Of a DNA stretch of 64,000 nucleotides, positions 11,488 through 22,570 are shown in pieces; the first letter of the stretch is position 1, and every line of letters starts with the position of its first letter. Source of the stretch: Zygaena filipendulae (lineage: Eukaryota; Arthropoda; Insecta; Lepidoptera; Zygaenidae). The stretch is taken from contig OU015655.1 in the NCBI GenBank assembly GCA_907165275.2, positions 12,660,501-12,724,500 of the forward strand, given 5' to 3'. Both the position numbers and the translations under genes were made by a program. A model generated the notes under the pieces. The model saw only the letters and a list, made by a program, of their open reading frames with translations. It did no database searches and was not told the origin of the DNA.

Positions 11488-11590
11488 GATTATCTCGCGG
11501 TTTCACGCGACTGAATTTGGGTATTCCCGCGGAAACTCCGAGATAAAAAGTATCCTGTGTCACCCAGGCATACTGTGGCTTTCTGTGAGG
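11488..11590 (-). mobile_element. Helitron-like fragment
   Basis: Only the GC-rich terminal block remains (CTCGCGGTTTCACGCGA, then TTCCCGCGGAAACTCCGAG). Confidence 0.5.
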
Positions 11591-11821
11591 GAAAGATGTT
11601 TTAGAATGGGTTCGCTGGTTTTTGAGTTTATCCATTAGAAACAAACATAGATAACTACCTACATTTTTTTTTCTTATCTCTTTACAATATTACTGAAAAA
11701 ACTCTAACCTTTAAGTCTATTGAATTTCCTTTAAAACTTCAATTAATTAGAATAAAACAGCCGGTTGATCATAAAATGTAGAAAATAGTATAAAAATTAA
11801 CAAAACCTATTATTATTTATC

Positions 11822-12388
11822 GGTGCGTACAGACTATGTAACATAATATTAGATAACTTTTGTTATTTAACACATTCACATTATGTAACATTGTTATTCA
11901 ACATTGCAACATAAACATTAGAAGACAATGCAATATAACAATGTTAAATAACCATTATCGTTTCTCGTTCTTCAGTGCTATACTATCCACAATGTCGTCG
12001 CTGAGAGGACGTTTCACTAGCTGCGGCAGCGACTGCTGTACTTTAAAATAACAAAAGAAAAACAAACGTGACTAAGTTTTTTTTTTTTTTTTTTTTTGAA
12101 TCTTTATTTAAAGAGCTTAGTCGCTAAACCGACTATGTCGCTCTGTAAGGCAACAGTAGATGCAAGTACTTATTTTCTATGCTTAAAATATAATCTAACT
12201 AATTGATACAGCGTTTTGGCCTGTTCCGACATGGGAGACGCCAATACGCCATTACATCCTCCCACATCAACAAACACATTGTTGTCCCAAATTTGTCTTC
12301 TGTAGGCTTCGTTCCGCACACGTGACTAAGTTAGTAAGTTATATATACATGTTATATAACATTCTTTGTAACGTAGTCTGTACGCACC
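11822..12388. mobile_element. MITE with GGTGCGTACAGACTA ends, interrupted by a retroposon
   Basis: The left end GGTGCGTACAGACTATGTAA faces the right end TTACGTAGTCTGTACGCACC, about 20 bp of nearly perfect inverted repeat. Removing the nested insertion (12,079-12,319 plus one target duplication) leaves an element of about 313 bp. It has no coding capacity. Confidence 0.8.
12079..12319 (-). mobile_element. 5'-truncated retroposon (LINE 3' end) with 13-bp target duplication
   Basis: On the minus strand the 241-bp insert ends in AATAAAGATTC followed by about 20 A. It is flanked by perfect direct repeats ACGTGACTAAGTT at 12,066-12,078 and 12,320-12,332. Poly-A, an adjacent polyadenylation signal and a 13-bp duplication are the marks of target-primed insertion. 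It looks like the extreme 3' end of a LINE; a SINE is less likely because no box A or box B is seen. Confidence 0.85.
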
Positions 12389-12423
12389 ATATAGTTGAAT
12401 GCAAATCGATCTGTAAGCTAGAT

Positions 12424-12893
12424 CTATACTTATAATAAAACTGTAGAGAGGTCAATTCTGTACATTGAATATATATTCAAAATTAATATTGGAGGATGAA
12501 TGGTTATCGATACTGATGTCAAAAATGCAATCACTAAATTTTTTGTCTGTCTGTCTGTCTGTATGTGCACGCATAGGTCAAAAACTACTGAAGGGATTTT
12601 AACCAAACTTGGTACGATTGTAGTCCATACTCCTGGGCAGGTTATATGCTATATAACATAACGCTAAGACACATAGGAGCTGAGTAGCGACGATAAATTT
12701 GAAGCAAGTCGGATGAAAATGCGCTTTCGAGCTCTTATCCTCGCATACGTTTGCTCAATCAAGCAAAAACGGCTGAATAGATTTGGATGAAATTTGGCAT
12801 GCACGTTGTCAAGGGTACAGAGAAGGACATAGGGTACTTGTTACCCCGGAATTCCCGAGGGAACTCCGAAATTACCGCGGGGCACAGCTAGTT
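12424..12893 (+). mobile_element. Long-form Helitron-like element
   Basis: It starts TCTATACTTATAATAAAACT and ends ACCGCGGGGCACAGCTAGT. The 470-bp length includes a 5' half (TGTAGAGAGGTCAATTCTG, then a CTGT microsatellite, CCTGGGCAGGTTAT, GCGCTTTCGAGCTCTTATCC) absent from the short copies. A nearly full-length inverted copy lies at 28,079-28,548. The TC start and CTAGT end fit Helitron rules. Confidence 0.7.
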
Positions 12894-13955
12894 TGTAAAT
12901 AAATCTCTAAAAGTGTACTCTCTAGTGATTAGTATACGTACATGTAGGTAGGTATACGGCAAAAGACACTCAGTCTCAACTCTCAGCTAAATGAATACAG
13001 TCAGCGTATGGCATAAAGATAATTTTTTTCCGAACTCGTAAGTAGGTAGGTAGGTACCTACTTGATTGTCAGTGACCTATCTATAAGTTAATATACAAAA
13101 CAAATATTTTGATAGTTAAAATTTTTCCACGCACGGGTTATCTTTCATCACTAAGCAGAGAGCACGTGGTTGTGATACTGAAGTCTGAATAACCAATGTG
13201 ATGCAAATTCAACGCTACGTGCCAGTGAAGTTTCAAGCAACAGAGTGAAACGAATGCCTACTGCCTAGTTGGGTTAGAACTTAAAACGAAATGTTACATA
13301 CAAAATTCAGATTTTGTATGTTCAAAATTATGGATTTTGTAACACCTATCTACCTACATATGTTTGACATTTATGATCATAATTTTAATTTGATTAGAAT
13401 TTTTATCATAATTATTATTTAGCACGTCTGTCTCTTAAATGTAGGTCTTCCAATTATTGCATATTTATAAGGTTTGGACAAAAAAATATGGGTAGGTACG
13501 TTTTGTTAAATAATAATAAGGCACTGTATAAATATAATTAGAACATTTACTAACTGTGTTTAAGAATTGATTAGGAGTTAACTTTATTTTATTATATTTT
13601 GTTCCGTCACAATAGCAAAATAATACAATTACTATACAAAAGTTACATTTAGAAATTCGCTTTGCATTACCAGGATAACAGGGGGAGCGCTTTGTTCTCA
13701 CAAAAAAGCAGGCAATTAGGTTAGTTAGGTGCCGATATTTTGTTTTGGGTGATAGTGATGCAATTCGCCCTGCATTTTCGACGGTTCGTGTACCGGAGCC
13801 CTATCGCGGCCTTCCCAATGTCACTGTGCTTTCCACACTTGCGTACTGGCCTTATCAAATATGATTTGCCTTTAAAAAAAATATGTTGAAGATTTATATA
13901 AAAAAAAAAAAAAGATATGTTTACAGTACCTCAATGTCAGCCGTCCTTTATAGAT
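12894..13955. other. AT-rich DNA without a recognised feature
   Basis: Contains runs of the TAGGTAGGTACCTAC type and A/T tracts. No coding block, RNA gene or shared repeat was recognised. Confidence 0.5.
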
Positions 13956-13959
13956 ACGC

Positions 13960-14215
13960 GTACAAAACAAAATGCGGTTCGATCACGCTGCGTCGTGTGT
14001 CCGCGCGCGGCACGTTCTATAATTGACTGGTGTTCCAGCCAAAACGACGGTAAATATATATGCGCGCGTCTCCCCGCGCCTGCGCCGTCAAACCACGTAG
14101 TAGGAACACACGCATCGCGGTGTCGTTTTCCATCTGTACACACTGTGTCCAACGGGCGACGGCTCGTTCCATTGCATCGTGGCCATAGATCGTAGCGCAG
14201 GGCAAAGGTTCGGAC
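13960..14215. other. CpG-rich island of unknown role
   Basis: About 250 bp is much richer in GC and CpG than its surroundings (CCGCGCGCGGCACG, GCGCGCGTCTCCCCGCGCC). A TATA-like TAAATATATATG occurs at about 14,051. Frames are open on both strands, as expected by chance in GC-rich DNA. It could be a promoter or first exon of an unseen gene, or a repeat; no motif decides. Confidence 0.3.
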
Positions 14216-14767
14216 AGAAAACATAATTATAAAGAGTTTTTAAAACAAAAACAGTTTACCATAACGTTGCCGTGGAGCATATAAGACGAAAAAAGTATTT
14301 CGCTGTTGTACCTAATCTTATGTTTTTTCCTCTTTTTGTGCATATTATGTCACGATTAAGTACAGTCGGCGTCAAAATTAAGCAAAACTACAGTCTCCAC
14401 AACGAAAGTTTATTGATTGTTGTGATGGCCCAGTAATTACATGTAACTGGTCACACGACTGTGTCAGATATTTCGATTTATTTGATGGTAGCGAGAGATT
14501 GATTCCGTAATGAACCCTTTCAAATTTATATTTTATTACTTTTAAGGAAAGTGATTAAATACCAGTTTATTCTAAAATAAAACAACCATAGTGTGACGTA
14601 TTACTTAGCGAAGTCTATTTGTTTTTTGGGATACTAAAACTATTCGAATACATATGCTGTTATATACATATCTGCTGTTGACTGTACATGTGTTGACGTG
14701 TGTCTTTGCGCACGTATTTGTATAGATTTGAGCGAATTTCGTCCGTCACCAATCCATACTGTCCATA

Positions 14768-15297
14768 ACTAATATTATAAATGCGAAAGTAACTCTGTTT
14801 GTCTGTCTGTTATTCTTTCACGCATGATCTAGGGGCCATGCGGCATTTGTGTTTTTCGTGAGAATGGCCCACTGCCGGTGATTTAAATTTAATTTTGATT
14901 TAAATGCGTGGTCTCAACTCTAATAATTACTTATGTTCGCCGCAAATTTTTTGTTTGTTTGTTTGTTATACGATTAATTTAACTCAAAAACAACTGGAGC
15001 GATTGCAAAAATTAAGTAGGTACATGCTACATTATCACAGAGTAACATAGGCTATATTGTAACCCAGAATTCCTGCGAGAACCCCGAAGTTACCGCGGGT
15101 AAAATAGATAGTCCTTAATTTTAAAAATACAAATTCGAGTTTATTTGTATGTTTGTTTGTTACGCTTTCACACTTCGTCATCATGAAATATTGTACACGT
15201 CGTCAAGGGTACAGCAAAGGACACAGGTTATACTTTTCATTCCGGAATCCCCGCGGGAACTCCGAAATTAACCTCAGTTCAACCTCGGGGAGTAGCT
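14768..15297 (+). mobile_element. Cluster of Helitron-like fragments
   Basis: Three partial copies in the same orientation. The first has an ACTAATATTATAAATGCGAA start at 14,768. The second has a GTTTGTTTGTTTGTTATACG start and ends near 15,107. The third runs 15,150-15,297 with CCCGCGGGAACTCCG and a degraded GGGGAGTAGCTA end. Confidence 0.55.
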
Positions 15298-15549
15298 AAT
15301 CTACAATTCAGCAAGCAAACGCCCAAACGGATGCCTGCCTATTATATTTTTCCTCGGGAACAAACAACGTTGACTATCAATTCACACAAAATTAGCCCTC
15401 CCCTCGAAAATTGCTTTGCAGTTCACAAATTGGCCTGAAACTGTGAGGGGACCCCGGGACACCGCAAATGCAATACAAGGTCTGTATAAGTACCATATGT
15501 AAATGTATGGCAGTTGCGTCCGTTGAAATGGGTCGTCGTCGAATCATAA

Positions 15550-15792
15550 TTGGACGCAGATAAGCAATAACATGTTAACCCACAAAATTAAGTTACCTAT
15601 TCAGAACGATTTATTGAGAGTTAGGGAACGTTTTTTAATTATCTGTTTACCTTGTAACATTGTTTAAGAATGTAACTAAATATTGATTATAAAAAATGTT
15701 GACAGAAAATGGCGCTATAATTTTAAAACACGATTTACTCAAAATTTCTCCATTGTGGGTTAACACACTATTGCTTATCTATGACCAATTTT
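15550..15792 (+). mobile_element. MITE family C (copy C2)
   Basis: The ends are TTGGACGCAGATAAGCAATA and TATTGCTTATCTATGACCAA, with inner TGTTAACCCAC boxes. Near full length. Confidence 0.85.
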
Positions 15793-15799
15793 GATTTCA

Positions 15800-16237
15800 C
15801 TGTATAACGATTGCTACAAAAGTGTTCGAAAACAAAAACGGCATAAAAATACTATCTGTTTAATGGGAGCCCCCCTTAAATATTTGTTTTATTCTAATTT
15901 AATTATTTATTTTTATAGGGAATATAACTAAGTATTCTGTGAATAGATATTTTAAGCGTCTACCTGTTGCTGTCATCAACATCGAGCAAAAATGAGCAAA
16001 AAGATCACGTTTATTGTATGGGAGCCCTCTTATATATTTATTTTATTCTGTTTTTTAGTAATTCTTGTTATAGCAGCAATAGAAATACATCATCAATGAA
16101 AATTTCTAACTATCACGGTTCATGAGATACAGCCTGGTGACCAAGGCTGGTGACTGACGTACAGACGGACGGACGAACGGATAAACAGCGAGTGAGTAAT
16201 AGGGTCCCGTATTACCCTTCGGGTACGGAACCTTAAA
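15800..16237 (+). repeat. Interspersed repeat family H
   Basis: Recognised by GGGAGCCCCCCTTAAATAT, CACGGTTCATGAGATACAGCC, a run of GACGGACGGACG and the end GGGTACGGAACC. Other copies are at 62,283-62,605 (inverted) and 63,290-63,567. The most complete copy begins CGGCCAAGTGCGAGTCGGAC and has inverted GGGTTCCGTACC/GGTACGGAACCC near its ends, so it is probably a non-autonomous DNA element. Confidence 0.65.
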
Positions 16238-16524
16238 AGTGAATCCCCATTCCCCTTGGTCACGGGATCACGCGTGAACGGCTGGCCCAATTTCGCTAGT
16301 AATTTTTTTGTAGTTTGTTATTGTAAGGGAAGAAGAATAAAAGTGGTTTGGAGTTACTGCGGGAATTCCGAAACTCACGCGGGTGAATCTCTGAAACTGT
16401 TGGACACATTTTGACGGGACTTTCACTGCTAATTAGCTGATGTTATAAAGATTAAATTATTCTACTTTGGGGTTCCTGCGGGATTTCTGAAAGTCACGCG
16501 GGTGAAGCCGCGGCGCACAGCTTG
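16238..16524 (+). mobile_element. Helitron-like element, second sequence family
   Basis: The body CCATTCCCCTTGGTCAC, ACGCGTGAACGG, GGGACTTTCACTGCTAATTA is followed by the common GC-rich end GAAGCCGCGGCGCACAGCTT. An inverted copy sits at 46,583-46,880. The common 3' end with a different body suggests related Helitron-like families sharing their terminus. Confidence 0.6.
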
Positions 16525-16574
16525 TATACTAATAATAAACAATACAGTACAATACAATAATACAATACAGTACA

Positions 16575-16740
16575 ATAATTTCGGAGTCCCCTCGCTAATT
16601 CCGAGATAAAAGTATTAAGTAGGTACCTACCCATAGTATTTTTCTGTACCCCTGGCAACGTGTATGCAAAAACCAGTTGAGTAGTTAACCCGTGAAAGCA
16701 ATTAAAGCATAACAAACAAACACATTTATAATATTAGTGA
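16575..16740 (-). mobile_element. Helitron-like fragment
   Basis: Minus-strand copy from ACTAATATTATAAATGTG to the TCGGAGTCCCCTCGC block, with a small insertion (AGTAGGTACCTACC). Confidence 0.5.
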
Positions 16741-17855
16741 GGACTGAGGATAGTTAGGACGCCAACGACAAATCAACCGAAACTCCAGAGTACCAAGACC
16801 TTTTCTAAACATGGCATCTAGAATTCACTGAGTGGTTGCAATTGATGCATTGTATTGTTTGACATGAATTCTCTCATTACACTGGATTATAGGCTGATGT
16901 ATCCACTCACGACATGATAAGCAACGATATGCAAGCAACCCCACCACGAGTTAAAAATTATGTTAAATACCTACAGCCTTAAACTATTTACTTTAAGAGT
17001 AGGAAAAAAACTCAAATACCTGTTTCCTTACTTGAAAAGAAGAGTCGGCCAGTACCGATTTTCATGACCCTGTAACAGTAGGTACCTGCTCCCAGAATTA
17101 CATCCCCTTAGGAGTACCTAGAATTTTTTGTATTCAAAAGTGTTTTTATCTGGAAAGCTAGGACGTAATAGTGGAGACTTCGTTGGTTAATGTAATATCA
17201 TTGTTTTCATAATGTATAAGTAATAGAGATAAAACCTTTTGTCTTCCAAAAAAAAAAAAAACTGTTGGTCTTCCTAAAAATAAATAAATAAAATATAATA
17301 TTTAGGTAAAATAAGAACAATACCTACTGATACCTATGCTTAATTACAAATCAGTTACTCAATTTCTTCTTCTTTACATTATGTATAAAGTGTCTCATGA
17401 AAAACAAAGTTTATCCAACCTACCTACTAGTGATTTGATAAAAAAGTAAGTCGCCGTACTTAATGAAAAAAAAAAACAACACAGAGTGAAAATTTCATTT
17501 AATTTTTTTTTCGAAATTGAAACACTGAAACGGCGAGAAATAAAGTTAAAGAGAAAAAAACCAGTGGTTCAACCATACTTTCGGTTCCATGACTGCATGT
17601 ACTGAATGCCATTCTACAACAATTAATTATAAGTATATGATTCAATCAAACATAAGCCTGCATTCGTGACTATCGTAGGTATAATCGGAACCATTGATGA
17701 AAAAAAAAGCATTGATTGGAACAGTTAAATGTTTTATGACAGCTCAGGTATTTCAGACTTTAAGCGAAGCTAAACTAAAACTCATAGAGGGTATAATAAC
17801 CTTATAATAATACGGTCAAAGATAAGTGCATCACATATAGCGATGTCACGCATAC
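16741..17855. other. AT-rich DNA without a recognised feature
   Basis: Long A and T tracts and no coding block, RNA gene or shared repeat that I could recognise. Confidence 0.5.
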
Positions 17856-18110
17856 GGGGCTCTTATTCACTATGACCAACAACATTCCTTGCCCATAACG
17901 CGTGTCCCAAAAACGCATTTCCTAACGTTCTGGATGCCAAGATATTAGAAATTATTATTCATTATGCCATAAGGAACGTTGTGAATGTATTTTTTTGCAG
18001 TAATACTTCTTTGATTACGAGGGAAAGACAGTTTTCCGGCTATCTTAGCGCAGCGTGTTATGGTCACAGCTCAGAGTAAATATACTACGTGTCATAGTGA
18101 ATAAGGGCCC
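17856..18110. mobile_element. MITE with GGGCYCTTATTCACTATGA ends, long form
   Basis: It starts GGGGCTCTTATTCACTATGA and ends GTCATAGTGAATAAGGGCCC. GCATAC stands immediately outside both ends if the last base of the element is taken as A, giving a 6-bp target duplication. An internally deleted derivative is at 27,840-27,924. Confidence 0.75.
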
Positions 18111-18366
18111 AGCATACTGCATTATTGTACGGCTGGGCAGGCGCACCGGAATGGCGTGTTACAATACCATCGCGTTGATCTCGCTATTAGCTAGCTTTGT
18201 ACAGAACTACGTGTAATATTACCTACCTACTAAAAAAACATATTTTTAAATTTATACTAATTGTTCCTAATTATTATAAACGGAACAGTTAATATTCACA
18301 TGACACACAATACACATCAAAACATGACTGCATGTTGTTTGTAGTTATTTAAATACTGTAATGCGT

Positions 18367-18720
18367 TCCACAGCGATGATAGCTCAGTGGTTAGTGCGTT
18401 CGGATCAAACGCCGCAAGGTGTAGGGTTCAAACCGTAACAATGAGCTTGAGCTGTCGGTGAAGGAAAACATCGTGAGGAAACTATAGCATGGTGGTAGGG
18501 CGCTCTCTAGTGCCCGGCTGGCTAGCTACCACCTTCAAGTTGCAAATCTGTCGCCAAGCACCTAACGGTGTGTTCCGGCAGCTCCACTTGAAAGCCAGTT
18601 CCCATCCCCATTCCAGGTCGGCAACGCACCTGCATGCCTTCTGGTGTTGCAGATGTCCATGGGCGGTGGTAATCACTTACCATCAGGTGTACCACTTGCC
18701 CGTTTGCCCCAAAAAAAATA
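18367..18720 (+). mobile_element. tRNA-derived SINE
   Basis: The head carries RNA polymerase III promoter boxes: box A TAGCTCAGTGGTTAGTG and box B GGTTCAAACC. The lepidopteran SINE segment GTGAAGGAAAACATCGTGAG follows. The body (GTGGTAGGGCGCTCTCTAG to CATCAGGTGTACCACTTGCC) ends in GTTTGCCCC plus an A-rich tail. A headless copy of the body is at 26,425-26,672, so the body may come from a LINE 3' end. Confidence 0.75.
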
Positions 18721-19318
18721 ATTCTACTATAGTTCTAGCAGTTTCGGCGACGTAGTAGTTAAAGTTATTACTATAACATCTATTCTCCCTTTATTCCTAC
18801 CGTAATTTGCGCATAAAATCATGAACCTATTATTTGTAGCCTAACTAGTTTATTGCTTTTCATTCTCCACAAGTTATTTCCTGCGGTTTCGTTCGCGTTG
18901 CAAGCGACCTCTTCACAACCTTAAGGATTAATAAATATATTTACATTAAATAATAATTAACAAATCGTTTGTTTGTTTGTATACTTTATTGAACATAAAC
19001 AAAGTATTTAAGCAGGTAATTTATGCTCAAAGGCGGACTTATCCTGCGAGGGTATTTCTTCCAGTCAACCTTTGAAAAATCGAAAGGATCGTCGTTGTGT
19101 TAATGTGCTTAAGTTTACATTATAAAAGCAATCCTCTTGGTAATTTAAAGTTTCTAGACAGGTTTGGAGGACATTAGTTACTATTGGCAAGGTGCAAAGT
19201 GTGTGGAGGGAGTAGCCTAAACCAAAACAGCGCTCGCTACGGCCAAAATTGACATTTTCGTCTCTGACTTGAGCTGTCAAATCCATATTGCAGTGAACAT
19301 TTTCTAATCGTTTTTAAT

Positions 19319-19460
19319 ATGGTCCTAGTAAGATGTATTATTGTGAATTGTAATAACACCAAGAAGAATAGCGACAAAATTTTACCAATTTCCAAGACCG
19401 TGGTGGAAACGAGACCAAAGAAATAAGTGGATAATTGCCGTAAGAAGAAAAAAGTAAGCC
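19319..19460 (+). pseudogene. THAP-like zinc-finger fragment, frameshifted
   Basis: An ATG frame gives MVLVRCIIVNCNNTKKNSDK. After a +1 shift it continues as FPRPWWKRDQRNKWIIAVRR. The order (two early Cys, FPR/FPK box, charged stretch, KWxxAVRR) is that of the N-terminal half of a THAP DNA-binding domain, a C2CH finger found in P-element transposases and domesticated host proteins. The distal Cys-x2-His pair was not found, and the frame is broken near AAAATTTTACC. It is probably a dead transposase or gene fragment. The assignment rests on motif resemblance alone. Confidence 0.45.
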
Positions 19461-19608
19461 ACAGTATAGGCTCATTTCTCACTGAAAACAACAATTTGAA
19501 TGTTGTTGGCAATAATCTTACTGACTACTACCGTCCAAAATTCTGTAAATAGTAAAATAACACAATAATTACATTAATAACAATATTATTTTTCACAATA
19601 TTTACTTA

Positions 19609-19783
19609 CAACCTGTTTCACCCGCGGTAAGTTCGGAGTTCCCGCGGGGATTCGGGGATCAAAAGTACCCTATGTACTTCTCTGTATCCCTGACAACGTG
19701 CATGCCAAATTTCATTGAAATCCATTCTGCCGTTTTTGCGTGATTGAGTAACAAACATCCAAACATCCACACTTTCACATTAT
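19609..19783 (-). mobile_element. Helitron-like non-autonomous element
   Basis: Minus-strand copy with all blocks from the AATGTGAAAGTG start region to CCGCGGGTGAAAC; the terminal CACAGCTAGT has decayed. Confidence 0.6.
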
Positions 19784-20321
19784 ATGTATGTATACACACA
19801 GTACGATTCTCGCTTGACTTGAATATTTTTTAATGGCCACCTGTTACGTGGCGCTGTCGTCGCGCACGGTCCCAATAGCTGTTACTAGCAAATAGTTTGA
19901 AGAAAAATATTACCTATTATCTGCCTTTTGCTAACAATTTTGCTGAAAAATAAACTTAGAACTTGTGCGATTCTTTAGTAATACCGTTTAGTAGTTTTTG
20001 AGTTTATGGCGAACAGAGAGACAGACGCGGCGCAAGACTTTGTTTTATATGTAAGGATGTAGTATGTAATCTGACTAGTGTTAATAAAAACGTTTCTTAA
20101 CTAATACCTATAAGTACGATCGAATATAGCGGCTGATAAACATAATAATAAAGATCCTATGCGTTTACAAAAATAATCGCACGCATTAGGTGCGAAGATA
20201 ACAAGTCAATGAACGATAGTATTGTTATCAAAACGAGGTAGATATTTGCTGTCTATACGTCTTATAGCCGATTCCGACTACGGTACCTACTTAGGTGTGT
20301 ATACGTAATTCTTTCTAACTA

Positions 20322-20509
20322 ATATTGTAAATGCAAAAGTGTGTTTGTTTGTTTGTTAAACTTTCACGCCTTAACGGCTCAACCGATCGTCGTGAAATTT
20401 TGCGTGCACGTTGTCAGGGGTACAGAGAAAGACATAGGGTAGTTTTTATATCGGAAATCCAGTGGGGACTCTGAAATTACCACGGGTGAAACCGCGGGAA
20501 ACAGCTAGT
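20322..20509 (+). mobile_element. Helitron-like non-autonomous element
   Basis: It starts ACTAATATTGTAAATGCAAA and ends GTGAAACCGCGGGAAACAGCTAGT, with both termini preserved. About 188 bp. Confidence 0.7.
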
Positions 20510-20601
20510 ACCTACACATATAAATGCGAAAGTATGTCTATACTAGTAGTATACTTATAGTATTATATTATCTGTGCTAATACCTTTCACGCCTTAACCC
20601 T

Positions 20602-20933
20602 TAATGGGCATGTGGACTAATTTTTATTTTTTAGTCCGTCTTGTAGATTATTAAAAAATATTGGACACGTATTTTTTCTTTTTTTACGTAATCAAAAAAT
20701 AACGGCGATATATTGAGTTGAAATTTCGCGTGACGTCACTTTTCTGACAGTTTGTATGGCGGTTTTGCGGTTAGTGACGTCACGACCTCCTCATCCTAAA
20801 CTTTAATGCGCTTTATCTCTGTATATTTTAATTTATTTAAAAAAGCAAAAAATACGTGTCTACTGTTTTTTTATTTTCTAACTGACGGACTAATTAGAAT
20901 TTTGATTTTCAAAAGTAGTCAACATCCCTATTA
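20602..20933. mobile_element. MITE of the TGACGTCA family (copy A4)
   Basis: The ends are TAATGGGCATGTGGACTA and TAGTCAACATCCCTATTA. Perfect TGACGTCA octamers lie at 20,731-20,738 and 20,775-20,782. It differs by only a few bases from copy A5. Confidence 0.85.
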
Positions 20934-21177
20934 CTCGCATGTGGCATGGGGTCAAAGCAGTTTCATATTAAAAAATGAAGCACTTGTTGCGGCCCGAATT
21001 ATCCCACGATCCTGCTAGCTTCATAACTCGCGTCGAAGTTTTTATTCCACGGGAATGGAAGGATGCGTAGCTACTGTCTTGAGCGGTAGTTCTGTTTTTG
21101 AGAAAGAGGTAGGAAAGTTGCTTTTTTTATATATTTTTTGTGTATTATTATTAAGTAGGTAGGTAAGTAGATAACTA

Positions 21178-21512
21178 TAATGGGCATGTTGACAAATTTT
21201 TATTTTTTAGTCCGTCTTGTAGATTATTAAAAAATATTGGACACGTATTTTTTATTTTTTTACGTAATCAAAAATAACGGCGATATATTGAGTTGAAATT
21301 TCGCGTGACGTCACTATTCTGACAGTTTGTATGGCGGTTTTGCGGTTAGTGACGTCACGACCTCCTCATCCTAAACTTTAAAGCGCTTTATCTCTGTATA
21401 TTTTAATTTATTTAAAAAAGCAAAAAATACCTACGTGTCTATTGTTTTTTTATTTTCTAACTGACGGACTAATTAGAATTTCGATTTTCAATAGTAGTCA
21501 ACATCCCTATTA
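21178..21512. mobile_element. MITE of the TGACGTCA family (copy A5)
   Basis: Same structure and orientation as A4, 245 bp downstream of it, with TGACGTCA at 21,306-21,313 and 21,350-21,357. The close similarity points to recent activity or local duplication. Confidence 0.85.
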
Positions 21513-21571
21513 AGTAAGTCTTTAGGTTGAGTAGGTTTTGACAGATGTGTCCCGTCATTCATTCACTGATT

Positions 21572-22000
21572 TAGTAGCTGTCCCCCGCGGTTTCACCCGC
21601 GATAATTTCGGAGTTCCCGCGGGAATTCCAGGATAAACTATTCGTATAAACCTTCCTCTTGAATCACTCTATTGTATCTATTGGTGAAAACCGCATGAAA
21701 ATCCGATCAGTATAGTTTTTGAGTTTATCGCGAACTGACATACAGATAAACGAGGCGGAAAACTTTGTTTTATAATATGTAGTGATATTGCTTCCATTCA
21801 CTAACGTCATTCATTCACGGTTTTACTAGCTGCTCCCGCGGTTTCCCTTGTTCATTTCGGAGTGTCTGCAGGGATTCCGGGATAAAAGTGCCCTTTGTCT
21901 TTTTCTGTACCCCTGGCAACGTGTATGTAAAATTTCACGACGGTCGGTTGAGTAGTTAAAGCGTGAGAGCGTAACAAATAAATAAACAAACTCATTTGAA
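21572..22000 (-). mobile_element. Two adjacent Helitron-like copies
   Basis: The copies at about 21,572-21,780 and 21,827-22,000 are both on the minus strand. Each begins, read on +, with a GCTG(T/C)(C/T)CCCGCGGTTTC end block. The first carries the variant body with CGATCAGTATAGTTTTTGAG. Confidence 0.6.
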
Positions 22001-22224
22001 ATAAGGATGATTTATTTATTTGGAAAACAAACATTTAAGTAGTATGTAATTAAATGAAATTAAGTAATTTAAATATGTAGGCACACATTTAATTAAACAA
22101 GCAAATTAATTATCATTAGATACTTAATTATAGATATTAAATACATATTATATAGGCTCAGACGAAATAAGGTGTAGGTACAAAGTGGGTAGCTATAACA
22201 AAATGGGTAACTACAATATAATTA

Positions 22225-22345
22225 TGTCACCATGTCTCCTCGCTATTCAAGAGGCTCCGGGTTCAATTCCCGGTGAGGGTGGGCTTTGTGAGATAAATAC
22301 AGGATTCTATTTTCCAGTCTGGGTGTGTTTATACATCTAGACATA
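22225..22345 (+). mobile_element. tRNA-derived SINE, 5'-truncated
   Basis: A box B with its arm, CCGGGTTCAATTCCCGG, is followed by TGAGGGTGGGC and CCAGTCTGGGTGTGTTTAT, a lepidopteran SINE body. No box A is recognisable upstream, so it is not a functional tRNA gene. Confidence 0.6.
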
Positions 22346-22414
22346 TAAATAAAATTAAAGTGTCTGTTTGTAATTTCAAATTAACAGCTTTTCACTAAAT
22401 GCATACGAAATTAT

Positions 22415-22570
22415 ATACGTTACTGATAAAAAAAATTTTGAAATATTTTCTCTGTCTGTCTGTTTGTTCCGGGTAATCTCTGAAACGGCTGACCGGATTT
22501 TAACGGGACTTTTACTGACAGATAGTTTTTATTCCGGAATTCCCGCGGGATCTCCGAAATTAACTCTGAA
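22415..22570 (+). mobile_element. Helitron-like fragment
   Basis: CTGT microsatellite followed by CTGAAACGGCTGACCGGATT and TTCCCGCGGGATCTCC; the terminal stem is missing and unrelated GC-richer DNA follows to about 22,860. Confidence 0.5.

Noticed and set aside
13917..14224. Overlapping 90-95-codon frames on both strands
   Set aside because: Mirror-image open frames in CpG-rich DNA are expected by chance; no domain motif.
22225..22345. tRNA gene
   Set aside because: Only a box B arm is present; the 5' half of a cloverleaf is absent and SINE body follows.
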